Part shown: one piece after another, positions 36,254-44,729 of the stretch
Layout: the number at the start of each line of letters is the position of its first letter
Position numbering within the stretch: the stretch's first letter is position 1
Assembly (NCBI RefSeq): GCF_900155525.1
Contig: NZ_LT706952.1
Coordinates: 630,406 to 694,405 of the forward strand
DNA from: Mailhella massiliensis
GTDB lineage: Bacteria > Desulfobacterota > Desulfovibrionia > Desulfovibrionales > Desulfovibrionaceae
Direction: 5' to 3'
DNA: 64,000 nucleotides
Position numbers and translations under genes: made by a program
The notes under the pieces: model-generated
The model's database searches: none
The model's input: only the letters and a program-made list of their open reading frames with translations
Told to the model about the DNA's origin: nothing

Positions 36254-36269
36254 TACGTTCCCCCTTCTC

Positions 36270-36308
36270 ATGAAAAAAGGCGTCCGGATGTCCGGTCGCC
36301 TTTTTCAT
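36270..36308. terminator. Bidirectional terminator between HhH gene C and miaB
   Basis: Stem ATGAAAAAAGGCG/CGCCTTTTTCAT with an inner CCGGA/TCCGG hairpin, lying between convergent genes. Confidence 0.9.
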
Positions 36309-36331
36309 GACTTCTACGGGAAAGGCCGGGC

Positions 36332-37678
36332 TTACGCCTGCACGGGCGAAGCCTTGAGCGAATGCTTAAGGGCCTTTTCCATCTTCACATCCACAAATTC
36401 TCCGGGTCGGCCCTGCCCTTCGGGCAGGCTCACATTCACCATGTCGCCCCAGGCGTCGCGCCCCTGCCATTCGTTGTTGCCCTCTGCGCTTCTCTGGCTC
36501 GGCGCTTCCAGAAGCACGTCGGTCACAAGGCCCACGCGGCTTTGCAGCCATGCTTCCGCACGGTCGTTCTGCAGGCTCTGGAGCCTCTCCAGCCTTTCCA
36601 GCTGCACCTCATGGGGAATCTTGAACGGCATGGCCGAAGCGCGCGTACCCGGCCTGTCGGAATAGCAGAAGGAAAAGCTGGACATGAAGCCGCAGCTGTC
36701 CACGGCCTTCAGAGTATCCTCGAATTCCTCCTCCGTTTCCGAAGGGAAGCCCACGATGAGGTCGGTGGAAAGGGCGATGTCCGGCCGCGCCTTCCTGAGC
36801 GCCTCCACCACGGAAAGATAGCGTTCCATGGTATAGCCGCGCCCCATTTTTCTGAGCATGGAATCGGAACCGGACTGCAGGGGCAGGTGCAGACGCGGGC
36901 AGAGCTGCGGAAGCTCCGCGAACATGTCGATGGTTTCCTGCGAGAAATCGCGCGGATGGGCGGAAACGAAACGTATGCGCCGAAGGCCCGGAATGGCCGC
37001 CACCTGACGCATAAGTTCGGGGAAGGAAGTGCCGTCGCCGCTCTTATCCTTGCCGAAGACGTTGACGTTCTGCCCGAGCAGGGTGATATCCCCCGCGCCG
37101 CGGGACACCCAGGCGCGGCATTCATCGAGCACGGCTTTGGTGGAGCGGGATTTGCGCGGCCCGCGGGTATAGGGCACGATGCAGTAGGCGCAGAAATTGT
37201 CGCATCCCTGCATGATGTTCACATAGGCCACGGGCGTGACGCCGCCTTTTGCCGTTTCGCCTTCAAGGCAGGGATCGCGGTCGGGAAAGACGTCGGTGAA
37301 ATCAAGGAAGGAAAGGCGCAGCTTCGGCTCGTGCAGAAGGCGCACGAAGGCTTCGGGAATGGAGGAAACGCCGTCGCTCCCCGCCACCAGGCGCACCTGC
37401 GGGTGGCGGCGCATGAGCTCTTCGCCGAGCTGCTGAGCCACGCAGCCCGCCACCCCCACCACGGCGCGGGGGTTGGCCTGCCGCACGCGCCCGAGGGCGC
37501 TGTACACCTTCTGTTCCGGCTTCTCGCGTACGGAACAGGTATTGAGAAGCACCACGTCGGCCTCTTCCAGGGGCTTTTCCTCAAAGCCGAGGCGCATGAG
37601 CGCTCTTTCGACCCACTGAGAATCGTTGACGTTCATCTGACAGCCGAAGGTGATGCAGTGAAATCCGGGCTTGCCCAT
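36332..37678 (-). CDS. miaB: tRNA-2-methylthio-N6-dimethylallyladenosine synthase MiaB
   Basis: A 448-aa methylthiotransferase. The N-terminal UPF0004 domain has its three cluster cysteines (FGCQMN, NTCSVRE, VAGCVAQ), followed by the radical SAM motif GCDNFCAYCIVPYTRG and a C-terminal TRAM domain (~residues 375-440). It inserts a methylthio group into i6A37 of tRNA. The length and the YTRGPRKSR stretch fit MiaB rather than MtaB or RimO. It is the last gene of a minus-strand run hypE, GT9, tatD, miaB, about 100 bases after the tatD-family gene. Confidence 0.94.
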   Translation of the reverse strand: MGKPGFHCITFGCQMNVNDSQWVERALMRLGFEEKPLEEADVVLLNTCSVREKPEQKVYSALGRVRQANPRAVVGVAGCVAQQLGEELMRRHPQVRLVAGSDGVSSIPEAFVRLLHEPKLRLSFLDFTDVFPDRDPCLEGETAKGGVTPVAYVNIMQGCDNFCAYCIVPYTRGPRKSRSTKAVLDECRAWVSRGAGDITLLGQNVNVFGKDKSGDGTSFPELMRQVAAIPGLRRIRFVSAHPRDFSQETIDMFAELPQLCPRLHLPLQSGSDSMLRKMGRGYTMERYLSVVEALRKARPDIALSTDLIVGFPSETEEEFEDTLKAVDSCGFMSSFSFCYSDRPGTRASAMPFKIPHEVQLERLERLQSLQNDRAEAWLQSRVGLVTDVLLEAPSQRSAEGNNEWQGRDAWGDMVNVSLPEGQGRPGEFVDVKMEKALKHSLKASPVQA

Positions 37679-37778
37679 CGTGTCTCCTGAAAAAATATCC
37701 GCTCGCCGGAGCGTTGGTGTCTTGGGAAGATATGAGGCCGTTGAGAGCTTTTTTACCCCGCGGTCGAAATGCGCCCCG

Positions 37779-38624
37779 CTACATGCCGAAGAAGCGACGC
37801 GTGTTTTTCCCGGTCAGCGTCCAGAGTTCTTCCGTGCTCATGCCAAGTTCTCCGGCAAGGCATTCCGCCGTGAACACGGTAAGCGCCGGTTCGTTGGTTT
37901 TGCCCCGCCACGGCTGAGGCGCAAGGTAGGGGCAGTCCGTTTCAAGGTGCAGCCTGTCCAGAGGTACCTCATGCAGCGCCTCGCGCACGAAGGCATTGGC
38001 CTTGAAGGTGGACGCGCCGCCGAAGGCGATATGCCAGCCGCGTTCCACGATCTGCCGCGCCCGTGCCGCGTCGCCGCCGAAGCAGTGCCACAGAATCGGG
38101 CGGCCCTGCATGTTCTCCTCGTCGAGTATGGCGAACGTCTCGTCCCAGGCGTCGCGGGAATGAATGACGACGGGCTTGTCCAGCTCCTTCGCCAGTCTGA
38201 GCTGGCGGCGGAACCACGGCACCTGCAATGAGGAGGGAGAGTAGCCTTCCTCATAATGATTATCCAGCCCTATCTCACCCACGGCCCGGATGAGCGGATC
38301 GTTCCTCACAGCCTCTGCGAGGTGTTCCCATTCCTCCTCGCCCGCACGACGCACGTCTTCCGGGTGCAGGCCGCGGGCAAAGCAGATGGCCGGGGCCTGG
38401 GGAAGAGCTGCGGCCGCTTGGAGAAGAGTATCGCGGTTGGCCGCATAGCGTTCATGCAGCAGAAACATGTGTACGATGAGGGATACGCCGGAAGAAGCGG
38501 CGCGCTCCAGCATGCCGGAAAGGTCGGGCAGGAGGCGTTCGTCGTCAAGATGGGCGTGGCTGTCCGCGCCGGTGAAGGGAAGGCCCAGGCTCTGAGGCAG
38601 GGGCCGCTGCTTGGAAGAAGACAT
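37779..38624 (-). CDS. TatD-family metal-dependent hydrolase/DNase
   Basis: A 281-aa TIM-barrel protein with the TatD family's metal ligands: N-terminal DSHAHLDD, the Glu in IRAVGEIGLDNHYE, VIHSRDAWDE, LWHCFGG and the final Asp in LHLETDCPYLAPQPWRG. These proteins act as 3'-5' DNases or RNases in the cytoplasm. It starts three bases before the stop-proximal region of the glycosyltransferase gene (gap of three bases), so the two are co-translated. Assignment to a TatD/YcfH-type protein is clear; the exact in vivo substrate is not. Confidence 0.92.
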   Translation of the reverse strand: MSSSKQRPLPQSLGLPFTGADSHAHLDDERLLPDLSGMLERAASSGVSLIVHMFLLHERYAANRDTLLQAAAALPQAPAICFARGLHPEDVRRAGEEEWEHLAEAVRNDPLIRAVGEIGLDNHYEEGYSPSSLQVPWFRRQLRLAKELDKPVVIHSRDAWDETFAILDEENMQGRPILWHCFGGDAARARQIVERGWHIAFGGASTFKANAFVREALHEVPLDRLHLETDCPYLAPQPWRGKTNEPALTVFTAECLAGELGMSTEELWTLTGKNTRRFFGM

Positions 38625-38627
38625 GAT

Positions 38628-39686
38628 TCATTCCTGATTGCGCGCCGCAAGCTTCTGCTCCACGTCGCGCCATACAACTTCGGGGTCGATACGCTTCATA
38701 CAGTCAAAATGCCCCTTCGGGCAGGCCTTGTGGCCGTGCAGGCCGCAGGGGCGGCAGGGAAGCTCCACTTCCAGCACGCTGCTTTCTGCGCCTCGCGGCG
38801 CAAAGCCCAGCGCGCGCACCGTGGGGCCGAACAGTGCCGTCACCGGCGTGCCCTGCGCCCAGGCAAGGTGCATGGGGCCGGAATCGTTGGTGACGTAATC
38901 GTCGAGCATACCCAGCACGGCGGCCAGGGAAGGAAGCGAGGTTCTGCCGGAAAGATCGAGAAAATGCGCTTCCTTTCCGCTCAGTCCGGCAAGGGTACGC
39001 ACATGTTCCGCCGTTTCCTCCTCGCCGGGGCCGGCAAGAAGCACGGCGTTGATTCCGCTCTCCAGCGCACGGCGCAGAATAAAGGCAAAGCCTTCCGGCG
39101 TCCAGCGCTTGGTGGGCCATACCGAGCCGGGGTGCAGGCCTATGGTCGGCCCTTCGGGCAGGGAGGCAAGCAGTTCACGGGCATCCTCCCGGGCGCGGGC
39201 GGGCAGCACGAGCTTCGGCCAGTGCAGAGACTCATCCTCCAGCAGGGAGGAAGGCACGCCGAGCGCTCCGGCAAGCAGCAGAAGGCGCTCTATTTCCTGA
39301 AGTTCATGAAATCTGCGGCCGACGCTCTTCGTGAAGACCAGCCCGGAGAGGCAGGCTTCGCGGTAGCCCACGCGTACGGGCGCGCGGGAGGCCCATGCCA
39401 TGAAGGAACTGCGCAGGCTGAGGTGGGCGTCCACCCAGATATCGTACTTCCGCTCCGCCACGGCCCTGCCCTGACGCAGCACGGCGGCAATCCCCCTGTC
39501 CTTTCCGCGTTTGTCGCAGGCATGGACGCGGGCTATTTCGGGCTGCTCCTCATACAGGGCGGCAAGTCCGCCGCGCACATAGAAATCCACCTCCGCTTCG
39601 GGCCACGCGGCCTTGAGCGTGCGTATGAGCGGCAGGGTAAGAACGGAATCTCCCAGAAACGCGGTATTCCAGACGGCGATACGCAT
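38628..39686 (-). CDS. Glycosyltransferase family 9 (ADP-heptose:LPS heptosyltransferase-like)
   Basis: A 352-aa protein of the heptosyltransferase family: N-terminus RIAVWNTAFLGDSVLTLPLI, the mid-protein IGLHPGSVWPTKRWTPEGFA, and the nucleotide-sugar region VTNDSGPMHLAWAQGTPVTALFGPT near the C-terminus. It probably adds heptose to the lipopolysaccharide core at the inner face of the cytoplasmic membrane. A Cys-rich stretch, ELPCRPCGLHGHKACPKGHF, near the C-terminus is common in this subgroup. It lies between hypE (gap of seven bases) and the tatD-family gene. Confidence 0.9.
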   Translation of the reverse strand: MRIAVWNTAFLGDSVLTLPLIRTLKAAWPEAEVDFYVRGGLAALYEEQPEIARVHACDKRGKDRGIAAVLRQGRAVAERKYDIWVDAHLSLRSSFMAWASRAPVRVGYREACLSGLVFTKSVGRRFHELQEIERLLLLAGALGVPSSLLEDESLHWPKLVLPARAREDARELLASLPEGPTIGLHPGSVWPTKRWTPEGFAFILRRALESGINAVLLAGPGEEETAEHVRTLAGLSGKEAHFLDLSGRTSLPSLAAVLGMLDDYVTNDSGPMHLAWAQGTPVTALFGPTVRALGFAPRGAESSVLEVELPCRPCGLHGHKACPKGHFDCMKRIDPEVVWRDVEQKLAARNQE

Positions 39687-39693
39687 GGGAACC

Positions 39694-40686
39694 TCAGCAG
39701 ATGCGGGGCAGCTGCGCCCCTTCGAGCATGGAAAGAAGGCGCGTCCCTCCCATGAGGGTGCGAAGTTCCACCCGGGGCTTTTCCGCCTCCGTCACCTCGC
39801 CCACCACGGCGGCCTCGGCTCCGAACCGGCACCCGCGCATGACGGCAAGCGCCGCCTCCGCCTTTTCGCGGGGAAGAATGCAGATGAGCTTGCCCTCGTT
39901 GGCAAGATACAAGGGGTCCATCCCCAGAATATCGCAGCCTGCGCGCACGTTGTCGTGCACGGGCACGGCCGCTTCGTCCACCGTGATGCCCACGCCGGAC
40001 TGCTCGGCTATTTCGTTCAGCGTGGTGGCAAGGCCGCCGCGCGTGGGATCGCGCAGCACATGAATATCCCCCACTTCGAGGATAAGGCGCTCCACCATGC
40101 GGTTCAGGGGGGCGCTGTCGCTCTTCACGTCGCTCACAAAGGAAAGGCGGCCCGCCATGACGGCAAGCCCGTGATCGCCCATGGAGCCGCTTACCAGCAC
40201 GGCGTCGCCCGGCCTGGCGGCGTGACCCGAAGGCGCGGCTCCGGGAATGATTTCCCCCACGCCCGCCGTGGTGATGAACAGAGAATCGCACGCCCCGCGG
40301 GGAACCACCTTGGTATCGCCCGTGACTATCTGCACCCCCGCTTCACGCGCGGCAAGGGCCATGTCGGTCACGGCCCTTTCCAGCACCTCAAGTTCCAGGC
40401 CTTCTTCCAGAATGAAGGCGCAGGAAAGATACCTCGGCCGTGCGCCCATCATGGCCACGTCGTTCACCGTGCCGTGTACGGCAAGCGTACCGATGCTGCC
40501 GCCGGGAAAGAACAGCGGCGTCACGGTGTAGCCGTCGGTGCTCATGGCCACGGGGCCGGAAATCTCCAGCCTTGCGGCGTCGTCCATGCGGCGCAGGATG
40601 CCGTTGTCGAAATGCCTGAGAAAAACGTCGGCAATGAGCCGTTGCGACGCCCTGCCGCCGCTGCCGCTGTCGAGAAGAATCTTCAT
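39694..40686 (-). CDS. hypE: Hydrogenase maturation factor HypE
   Basis: A 330-aa member of the PurM-like family. The frame opens far upstream (40962), but the ATG at 40686 gives MKILLDSGSGGRASQRLI, the standard HypE start. Landmarks are GTVNDVAMMGARP, VTGDTKVV, LRDPTRGGLATTLNEIA, and the C-terminal PRIC, whose Cys is carbamoylated and dehydrated to thiocyanate to build the Fe-CN ligands of [NiFe] hydrogenase. HypF and HypCD are not in the window. It leads the minus-strand run into GT9, tatD and miaB. Confidence 0.95.
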   Translation of the reverse strand: MKILLDSGSGGRASQRLIADVFLRHFDNGILRRMDDAARLEISGPVAMSTDGYTVTPLFFPGGSIGTLAVHGTVNDVAMMGARPRYLSCAFILEEGLELEVLERAVTDMALAAREAGVQIVTGDTKVVPRGACDSLFITTAGVGEIIPGAAPSGHAARPGDAVLVSGSMGDHGLAVMAGRLSFVSDVKSDSAPLNRMVERLILEVGDIHVLRDPTRGGLATTLNEIAEQSGVGITVDEAAVPVHDNVRAGCDILGMDPLYLANEGKLICILPREKAEAALAVMRGCRFGAEAAVVGEVTEAEKPRVELRTLMGGTRLLSMLEGAQLPRIC

Positions 40687-40916
40687 GTCTGGCCCTGGGA
40701 AAAAAATGATGGCGGCATCCTGCCGCGGCCCGCCCTTGTTCAGGCGGCGGGAAAAGCCTGCGGTCGCAAGACTAGCACAAAGCCGCGCGAAGGGGAACGC
40801 CCTCCCCTCACGCCCCTCTGCCGGGATATCCGGCTCCGCAGAAAAACGCCGCCGGCCATGCAGGAAGAAGCCCCTGTTCTCTTGCTTTTCGCCTTCTCCG
40901 TGCCGCCGGGAAATGC

Positions 40917-40956
40917 ACAAAAAGCCCCGGCCGGCGGGCACCGGAACCGGGGCTTT
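40917..40956 (-). terminator. Rho-independent terminator after the 171-aa gene
   Basis: A 10-bp stem (40921-40930 with 40947-40956) followed on the minus strand by TTTTTGTG. It closes the transcription unit that starts near 48 kb or the single gene before it. Confidence 0.8.
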
Positions 40957-40982
40957 CAACATAGGTTCTGCGGACTGAAAAC

Positions 40983-41498
40983 TCAGCGCTTGAAGGTCAG
41001 GCCGTCGGCCTCAAAGGGCAGATAACGGGGATTTACGCCGTCCGGCCTGCCGTAATAGGCCATCCAGTACGGACGAAAGAAGGTTTCGTGCTGCACCTCG
41101 CCGAAGCGGGGCAGATTGCGGCACATGCGCATGATGATGCGCCGCGCGAAGTTCATGGCGAGCTCGTCGGCTTCGCCCGCCTCCATCTCGAAACGGCCTC
41201 CCTGAAAATGCTCGCCCTGCACAGGAGCGAGGGCAAGCTCCGTATCCTTCACGGCGCAGCGTCCGTACAGCGCGTTGACGGCCACGGACATGACGCCGCC
41301 CGTTTCATGCCTGCGGAAGGGAAAGCGGCGCGCCTCCACCTCATACGGAAGGCGGATCATGTAGAACCGGACGTATTCCAGCCTGAGTTCCGTAAGAGGC
41401 GCCCTGACGAAAAGCCTGCCCAGAAGGCCTCCTTTACCCTTCGCCCTGCGAAGCACCTCTTCCCTGGCAAGCGTGACGGGCGTGGCCATCATGTCCAT
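40983..41498 (-). CDS. Conserved-looking protein of unknown function (171 aa)
   Basis: A 171-aa soluble protein starting at the ATG at 41498 (AGGAG well placed; an upstream start at 41564 is less likely). No signal peptide or membrane span. It has mixed alpha/beta character, an aromatic/basic segment LRLEYVRFYMIRLPYEVEAR, and a C-terminus HETFFRPYWMAYYGRPDGVN, the sort of pattern seen in proteins that handle a substrate delivered by a neighbouring transporter; no family is recognised. It lies 40 bases downstream of the small symporter-associated protein and ends at a good terminator, so it may be the last gene of the ammonia-lyase-homologue operon. Confidence 0.72.
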   Translation of the reverse strand: MDMMATPVTLAREEVLRRAKGKGGLLGRLFVRAPLTELRLEYVRFYMIRLPYEVEARRFPFRRHETGGVMSVAVNALYGRCAVKDTELALAPVQGEHFQGGRFEMEAGEADELAMNFARRIIMRMCRNLPRFGEVQHETFFRPYWMAYYGRPDGVNPRYLPFEADGLTFKR

Positions 41499-41538
41499 GA
41501 ACGACTCCTGATTGCGCCCCGCAGGGCAGTAAAAGACA

Positions 41539-41724
41539 TCAGCGGTGCTGACGGAAGAAATCACGAATGCCGAGAACGGTGATGGTCGTGCAGACTATGG
41601 CCACGATCACCGGCAGGATATAGCCGAGCAGGCTCACGCCGCTGACCAGCCCCCACACGAGGACCACGGCTTCCAGAATGATGGCCACAACAAACCTGAT
41701 ATCGGCGGAAAGGATCTGATCCAT
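41539..41724 (-). CDS. Small two-helix membrane protein next to the symporter (61 aa)
   Basis: A 61-aa protein with two hydrophobic helices (FVVAIILEAVVLVWGLVSGV and LLGYILPVIVAIVCTTITVL) and a basic C-terminus (RDFFRQHR). AGGGGG precedes the ATG at 41724, only 11 bases after the symporter stop. Small membrane partners are known for several sodium/solute symporters (the PanF/YhdT type), so an accessory subunit role is likely. No named family can be assigned by eye. Confidence 0.7.
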   Translation of the reverse strand: MDQILSADIRFVVAIILEAVVLVWGLVSGVSLLGYILPVIVAIVCTTITVLGIRDFFRQHR

Positions 41725-41735
41725 GAGAAACCCCC

Positions 41736-43154
41736 TTATTCACATTCATTGACGGGTTCGGCGTCGCGGTCGATGGGCTTGCCTATCATGTTGCCCAGCA
41801 GGAACAGGATGAAGGAAACGGGCAGCGCCACCAGCATGGGCTTCAGGCCGAAGGGATTGCCCATGAACTGCCATACGAGCGTGGTGCCCATGCCGCCGAG
41901 CATACTGAGGAAGCCGCCCGCCACGGTGAAGCGCCAGCGCCAGAACAGGCCGCCCAGCACGGGGACAAAGGCGGAAGCCAGATACAGGCCGCCGAGGAAG
42001 ATGACGGCGTCCAGCACGGCGGAGAACTGGAAGGCAAGCAGGCATCCGCACAGGCCGATGCAGACCATGAAGAAACGCGTCAGGCGGATCTGTTCCTTAT
42101 CCGTCATGCAGGGCCGCAGCAGCGGCTTGATGAGGTCGCAGGTGAGCGTGGTGGCGCCCACGAGGAAGAAGGAACTCATGGTGGACATGATGACCGCGAG
42201 AATGGAGCATATCCAGAGCCCGGTAAGGAAGGGAGGCATGGCGTTGATGGCCATGGTGAGGAAGGCCTTGCTGCCCTGCAGGTTCGGATACATGGCGCGG
42301 GCGCCGAGGCCGAGCATGGTCATGACGGTATCGAAGGCCATCCAGATGAGCAGGCAGGTCAGATAGGCGCGCTTGGCGGTCTTGGCGCTGTTGGAAGCGC
42401 CGAAACGCTGATAGGCGGCGGGGTCGGCATAAACCTGGAAGCCCAGCAGGAAGAAAACGAGAAGCTGGCTTATGGGCAGGCCGCCCGTGGGAGAAAAGTG
42501 CCCGGCGGGAAGCGCCGCGCGCAGCCCCTCGAAGCCGCCCACGCTGCTCCATACGCCCGGAAGCAGAAGGAGCGTGAGGCTGGTCATGAGGAAGAACTGG
42601 AGCACGTCCGTCATGACCACGGACCACAGTCCGCCGAACATGGAATAGCAGATGACCACGCCCACGATCACCGCGCCGATGACCCAGTTGGGCAGGCCCG
42701 TGACGGTATTGCCCATGATGCCCACGGAAACGATGTCCATGAGGCGGCTGGAATAGCACACGATGAGCACCGCGCCGAGGAAGGCCACGGGGCGGGCATA
42801 CAGCCTGCCGAGAAGCGCGGGAATGGTGTTTTCCTTCACGCCGCGCACCCGGGGAGCCACCCACAGGGCCAGGGGAATACGGCCGAGATGCGCGGGTACG
42901 CACCATACCACGAAGGCCGCGATACCGGCATTGAAGGCCAGTTCCGCCGTACCGAACACGGCGCCGGAACCGTACCAGGTGGCGGCCACCGTCGCCACCA
43001 CCATGGGGTAGGACAGCGCCCTGCCCGCCATGAGATAGTCTTCCGAGTTCCGCACCTTGCGGGAAACGTACCACCCCACCAGAATCATGATGCCGAGGTA
43101 CAAGAAGATGGCCAGCCAGTCGAGACCGGTCCAGTTAACTACCACATCCTGCAT
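41736..43154 (-). CDS. Sodium:solute symporter (SSS family)
   Basis: A 472-aa transporter with about 13 membrane helices. It starts with the SSS-like DWLAIFLYLGIMILVGWYVS, then SEDYLMAGRALSYPMVVATV, YGSGAVFGTAELAF, and the YSMFGGLWSVVMTDVLQFFL core segment. The ATG at 43154 (GGGAGAG upstream) is preferred to 43169. It takes up an organic solute with Na+. Directly downstream of the ammonia-lyase homologue (31 bases), it most likely imports that enzyme's substrate. If the enzyme is ergothionase-like, this would be a betaine-type imidazole-thione importer (inference). Confidence 0.9.
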   Translation of the reverse strand: MQDVVVNWTGLDWLAIFLYLGIMILVGWYVSRKVRNSEDYLMAGRALSYPMVVATVAATWYGSGAVFGTAELAFNAGIAAFVVWCVPAHLGRIPLALWVAPRVRGVKENTIPALLGRLYARPVAFLGAVLIVCYSSRLMDIVSVGIMGNTVTGLPNWVIGAVIVGVVICYSMFGGLWSVVMTDVLQFFLMTSLTLLLLPGVWSSVGGFEGLRAALPAGHFSPTGGLPISQLLVFFLLGFQVYADPAAYQRFGASNSAKTAKRAYLTCLLIWMAFDTVMTMLGLGARAMYPNLQGSKAFLTMAINAMPPFLTGLWICSILAVIMSTMSSFFLVGATTLTCDLIKPLLRPCMTDKEQIRLTRFFMVCIGLCGCLLAFQFSAVLDAVIFLGGLYLASAFVPVLGGLFWRWRFTVAGGFLSMLGGMGTTLVWQFMGNPFGLKPMLVALPVSFILFLLGNMIGKPIDRDAEPVNECE

Positions 43155-43185
43155 AACACACTCTCCCATGTTGAAATGTCGGATT

Positions 43186-44712
43186 TCAGACTCCGGTCAT
43201 GTCGCGTGCGATCTCCGACATGCGTCCCGAAGCCATGAGGTCATAGCCGCGTTCAATATCCGCGCTGATCACGCGGTCATGTTCAAGGAAGGGGATGACG
43301 GCGCGCACGGCCTCATAGGCCCGCGCCGTGACCGCGCCGAGGGGAGCCAGACCGCGAAGATCCACGGCCTGGGCGGCATGGTAGGCCTCCATGCCCAGCA
43401 TATAACGGAGATTGTCCAGAATCCGTGCGGTCTTGCGCACGACCAGAGGCGCGTTGGAGGCATGGTCCTCCACCTCGCCGGAAAGAGCCATGTAGTCCAC
43501 GCTCACCGGATTGGACAGATGCCGTATCTCCGCTTCCAGCGCGGAGAAGGTCTTCTGATTGGTGGTATAGGCCATGACGCTCGTGCCGTCCGGGCTGAGG
43601 AAACGGGGCAGACGGCTGAAACCGTTGCTGTCCATCTTGATGACCTGATAGCAGATGTTGCGCGCCAGATGGCTGAGGGCCTGCCCCAGCATTTCAAAGC
43701 CGAGCACCCACGAGGTGACCTCGAAGTTGGAATTGTGGGCGAAGCGCCTCTCCTCCGCCAGCACGCAGGGGTTGTCGTCCGTGGCGTTGATGTGCAGCAG
43801 AAGATGAGGCTTCAGGTAGGAAATCGCGTCGCGCACGGCGCCGTGCACATGACAGGCGGAACGGAAGCACAGCGGGTCCTGCATGGTGGCGGCCACGCCG
43901 CCCTTCCAGAGAAAACTGCCTTCAAGGTAACGGCGCACGCGCGCCGCCGTCTGCGTGGGGCCGGGCACGGGGCGGCGGGCATAGCAGGCCGGGTCCAGCG
44001 GCGACACATTGCCGCCGTACCCTTCCAGCGCCAGCGCATAGATGAGGTCGGCCGCGTCCATGAGCCGTTCGCAGTCTTCCAGCACCAGAGCGGCCATGCC
44101 CGCCGCCATGGCGTTGCTGCTGACGATGGCGAGCCCTTCCTTGCAGCCGAGCACGAGAGGCTCAAGTCCCGCAAGTTCCAGGGCACGCTTTGCGCTCATG
44201 CGTTCGCCGCGGAACACGACATCGCCCTCGCCCATGACGGCCAGCCCAATGTGGGCCAGGGAAACGAGGTCGGCTTCACCTATGGAACCGCGGCCCGGCA
44301 TGACGGGGTGCATGTGCAGGTTGAGAAAATCGCGGTAGCGCTCCACCAGTTCCCAGGAAACACCCGTGCCGTCGGCCAGAAGGCAGTTGAGGCGCACAAG
44401 AAGCGTGGCGCGGACATCGGCTTCGCAAAGTTCCGGTCCCACGGCGGCGCTGTGCGAACGGATGAGCATGGTGTTGAACGCGGCAAGGCCTTCCCGGCTG
44501 ATATCCCAGTCCTTGTTCATGCCCACGCCGGTGTTGAAGCCGTAGATGCGCGGCAGACTGCGGTCCTCGGCCATGGAAAGAACCATGCTTCTGGTGCGGC
44601 GGATGCGCTCCTCCGCTTCCGGCGCAATCTCCACGACCGCGCCCTGCCGGGCCACAAGGGCAACCTGTTCCAGCGTCAGGTCGGAACCGGTCAGACGTAT
44701 GATGACATTCAT
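43186..44712 (-). CDS. Aromatic amino acid/histidine ammonia-lyase homologue lacking the MIO triad (ergothionase-like candidate)
   Basis: A 508-aa member of the HAL/PAL family over its whole length: YGFNTGVGMN, LIRSHSAAVG, TDDNP and GEVEDHAS are all present. The Ala-Ser-Gly that self-cyclises to the MIO electrophile (GSVGASGDLAPLAH in HutH) is replaced by GSIGEADLVSLAH, with one residue fewer (Gly145-Glu146-Ala147). The MIO-pocket Asn (NGT becomes SSN in EGLAIVSSNAM) and the catalytic Tyr (QDAYSLR becomes QDPLCFR) are also gone, while Arg, the His of SHSAAVG and the late Glu remain. It therefore cannot work like HutH. MIO-less relatives known to me are ergothionases, which eliminate trimethylamine from ergothioneine; this is a hypothesis. 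GGAG precedes the ATG. Confidence 0.85.
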   Translation of the reverse strand: MNVIIRLTGSDLTLEQVALVARQGAVVEIAPEAEERIRRTRSMVLSMAEDRSLPRIYGFNTGVGMNKDWDISREGLAAFNTMLIRSHSAAVGPELCEADVRATLLVRLNCLLADGTGVSWELVERYRDFLNLHMHPVMPGRGSIGEADLVSLAHIGLAVMGEGDVVFRGERMSAKRALELAGLEPLVLGCKEGLAIVSSNAMAAGMAALVLEDCERLMDAADLIYALALEGYGGNVSPLDPACYARRPVPGPTQTAARVRRYLEGSFLWKGGVAATMQDPLCFRSACHVHGAVRDAISYLKPHLLLHINATDDNPCVLAEERRFAHNSNFEVTSWVLGFEMLGQALSHLARNICYQVIKMDSNGFSRLPRFLSPDGTSVMAYTTNQKTFSALEAEIRHLSNPVSVDYMALSGEVEDHASNAPLVVRKTARILDNLRYMLGMEAYHAAQAVDLRGLAPLGAVTARAYEAVRAVIPFLEHDRVISADIERGYDLMASGRMSEIARDMTGV

Positions 44713-44729
44713 ATTCGCTCCGAGGGCCT

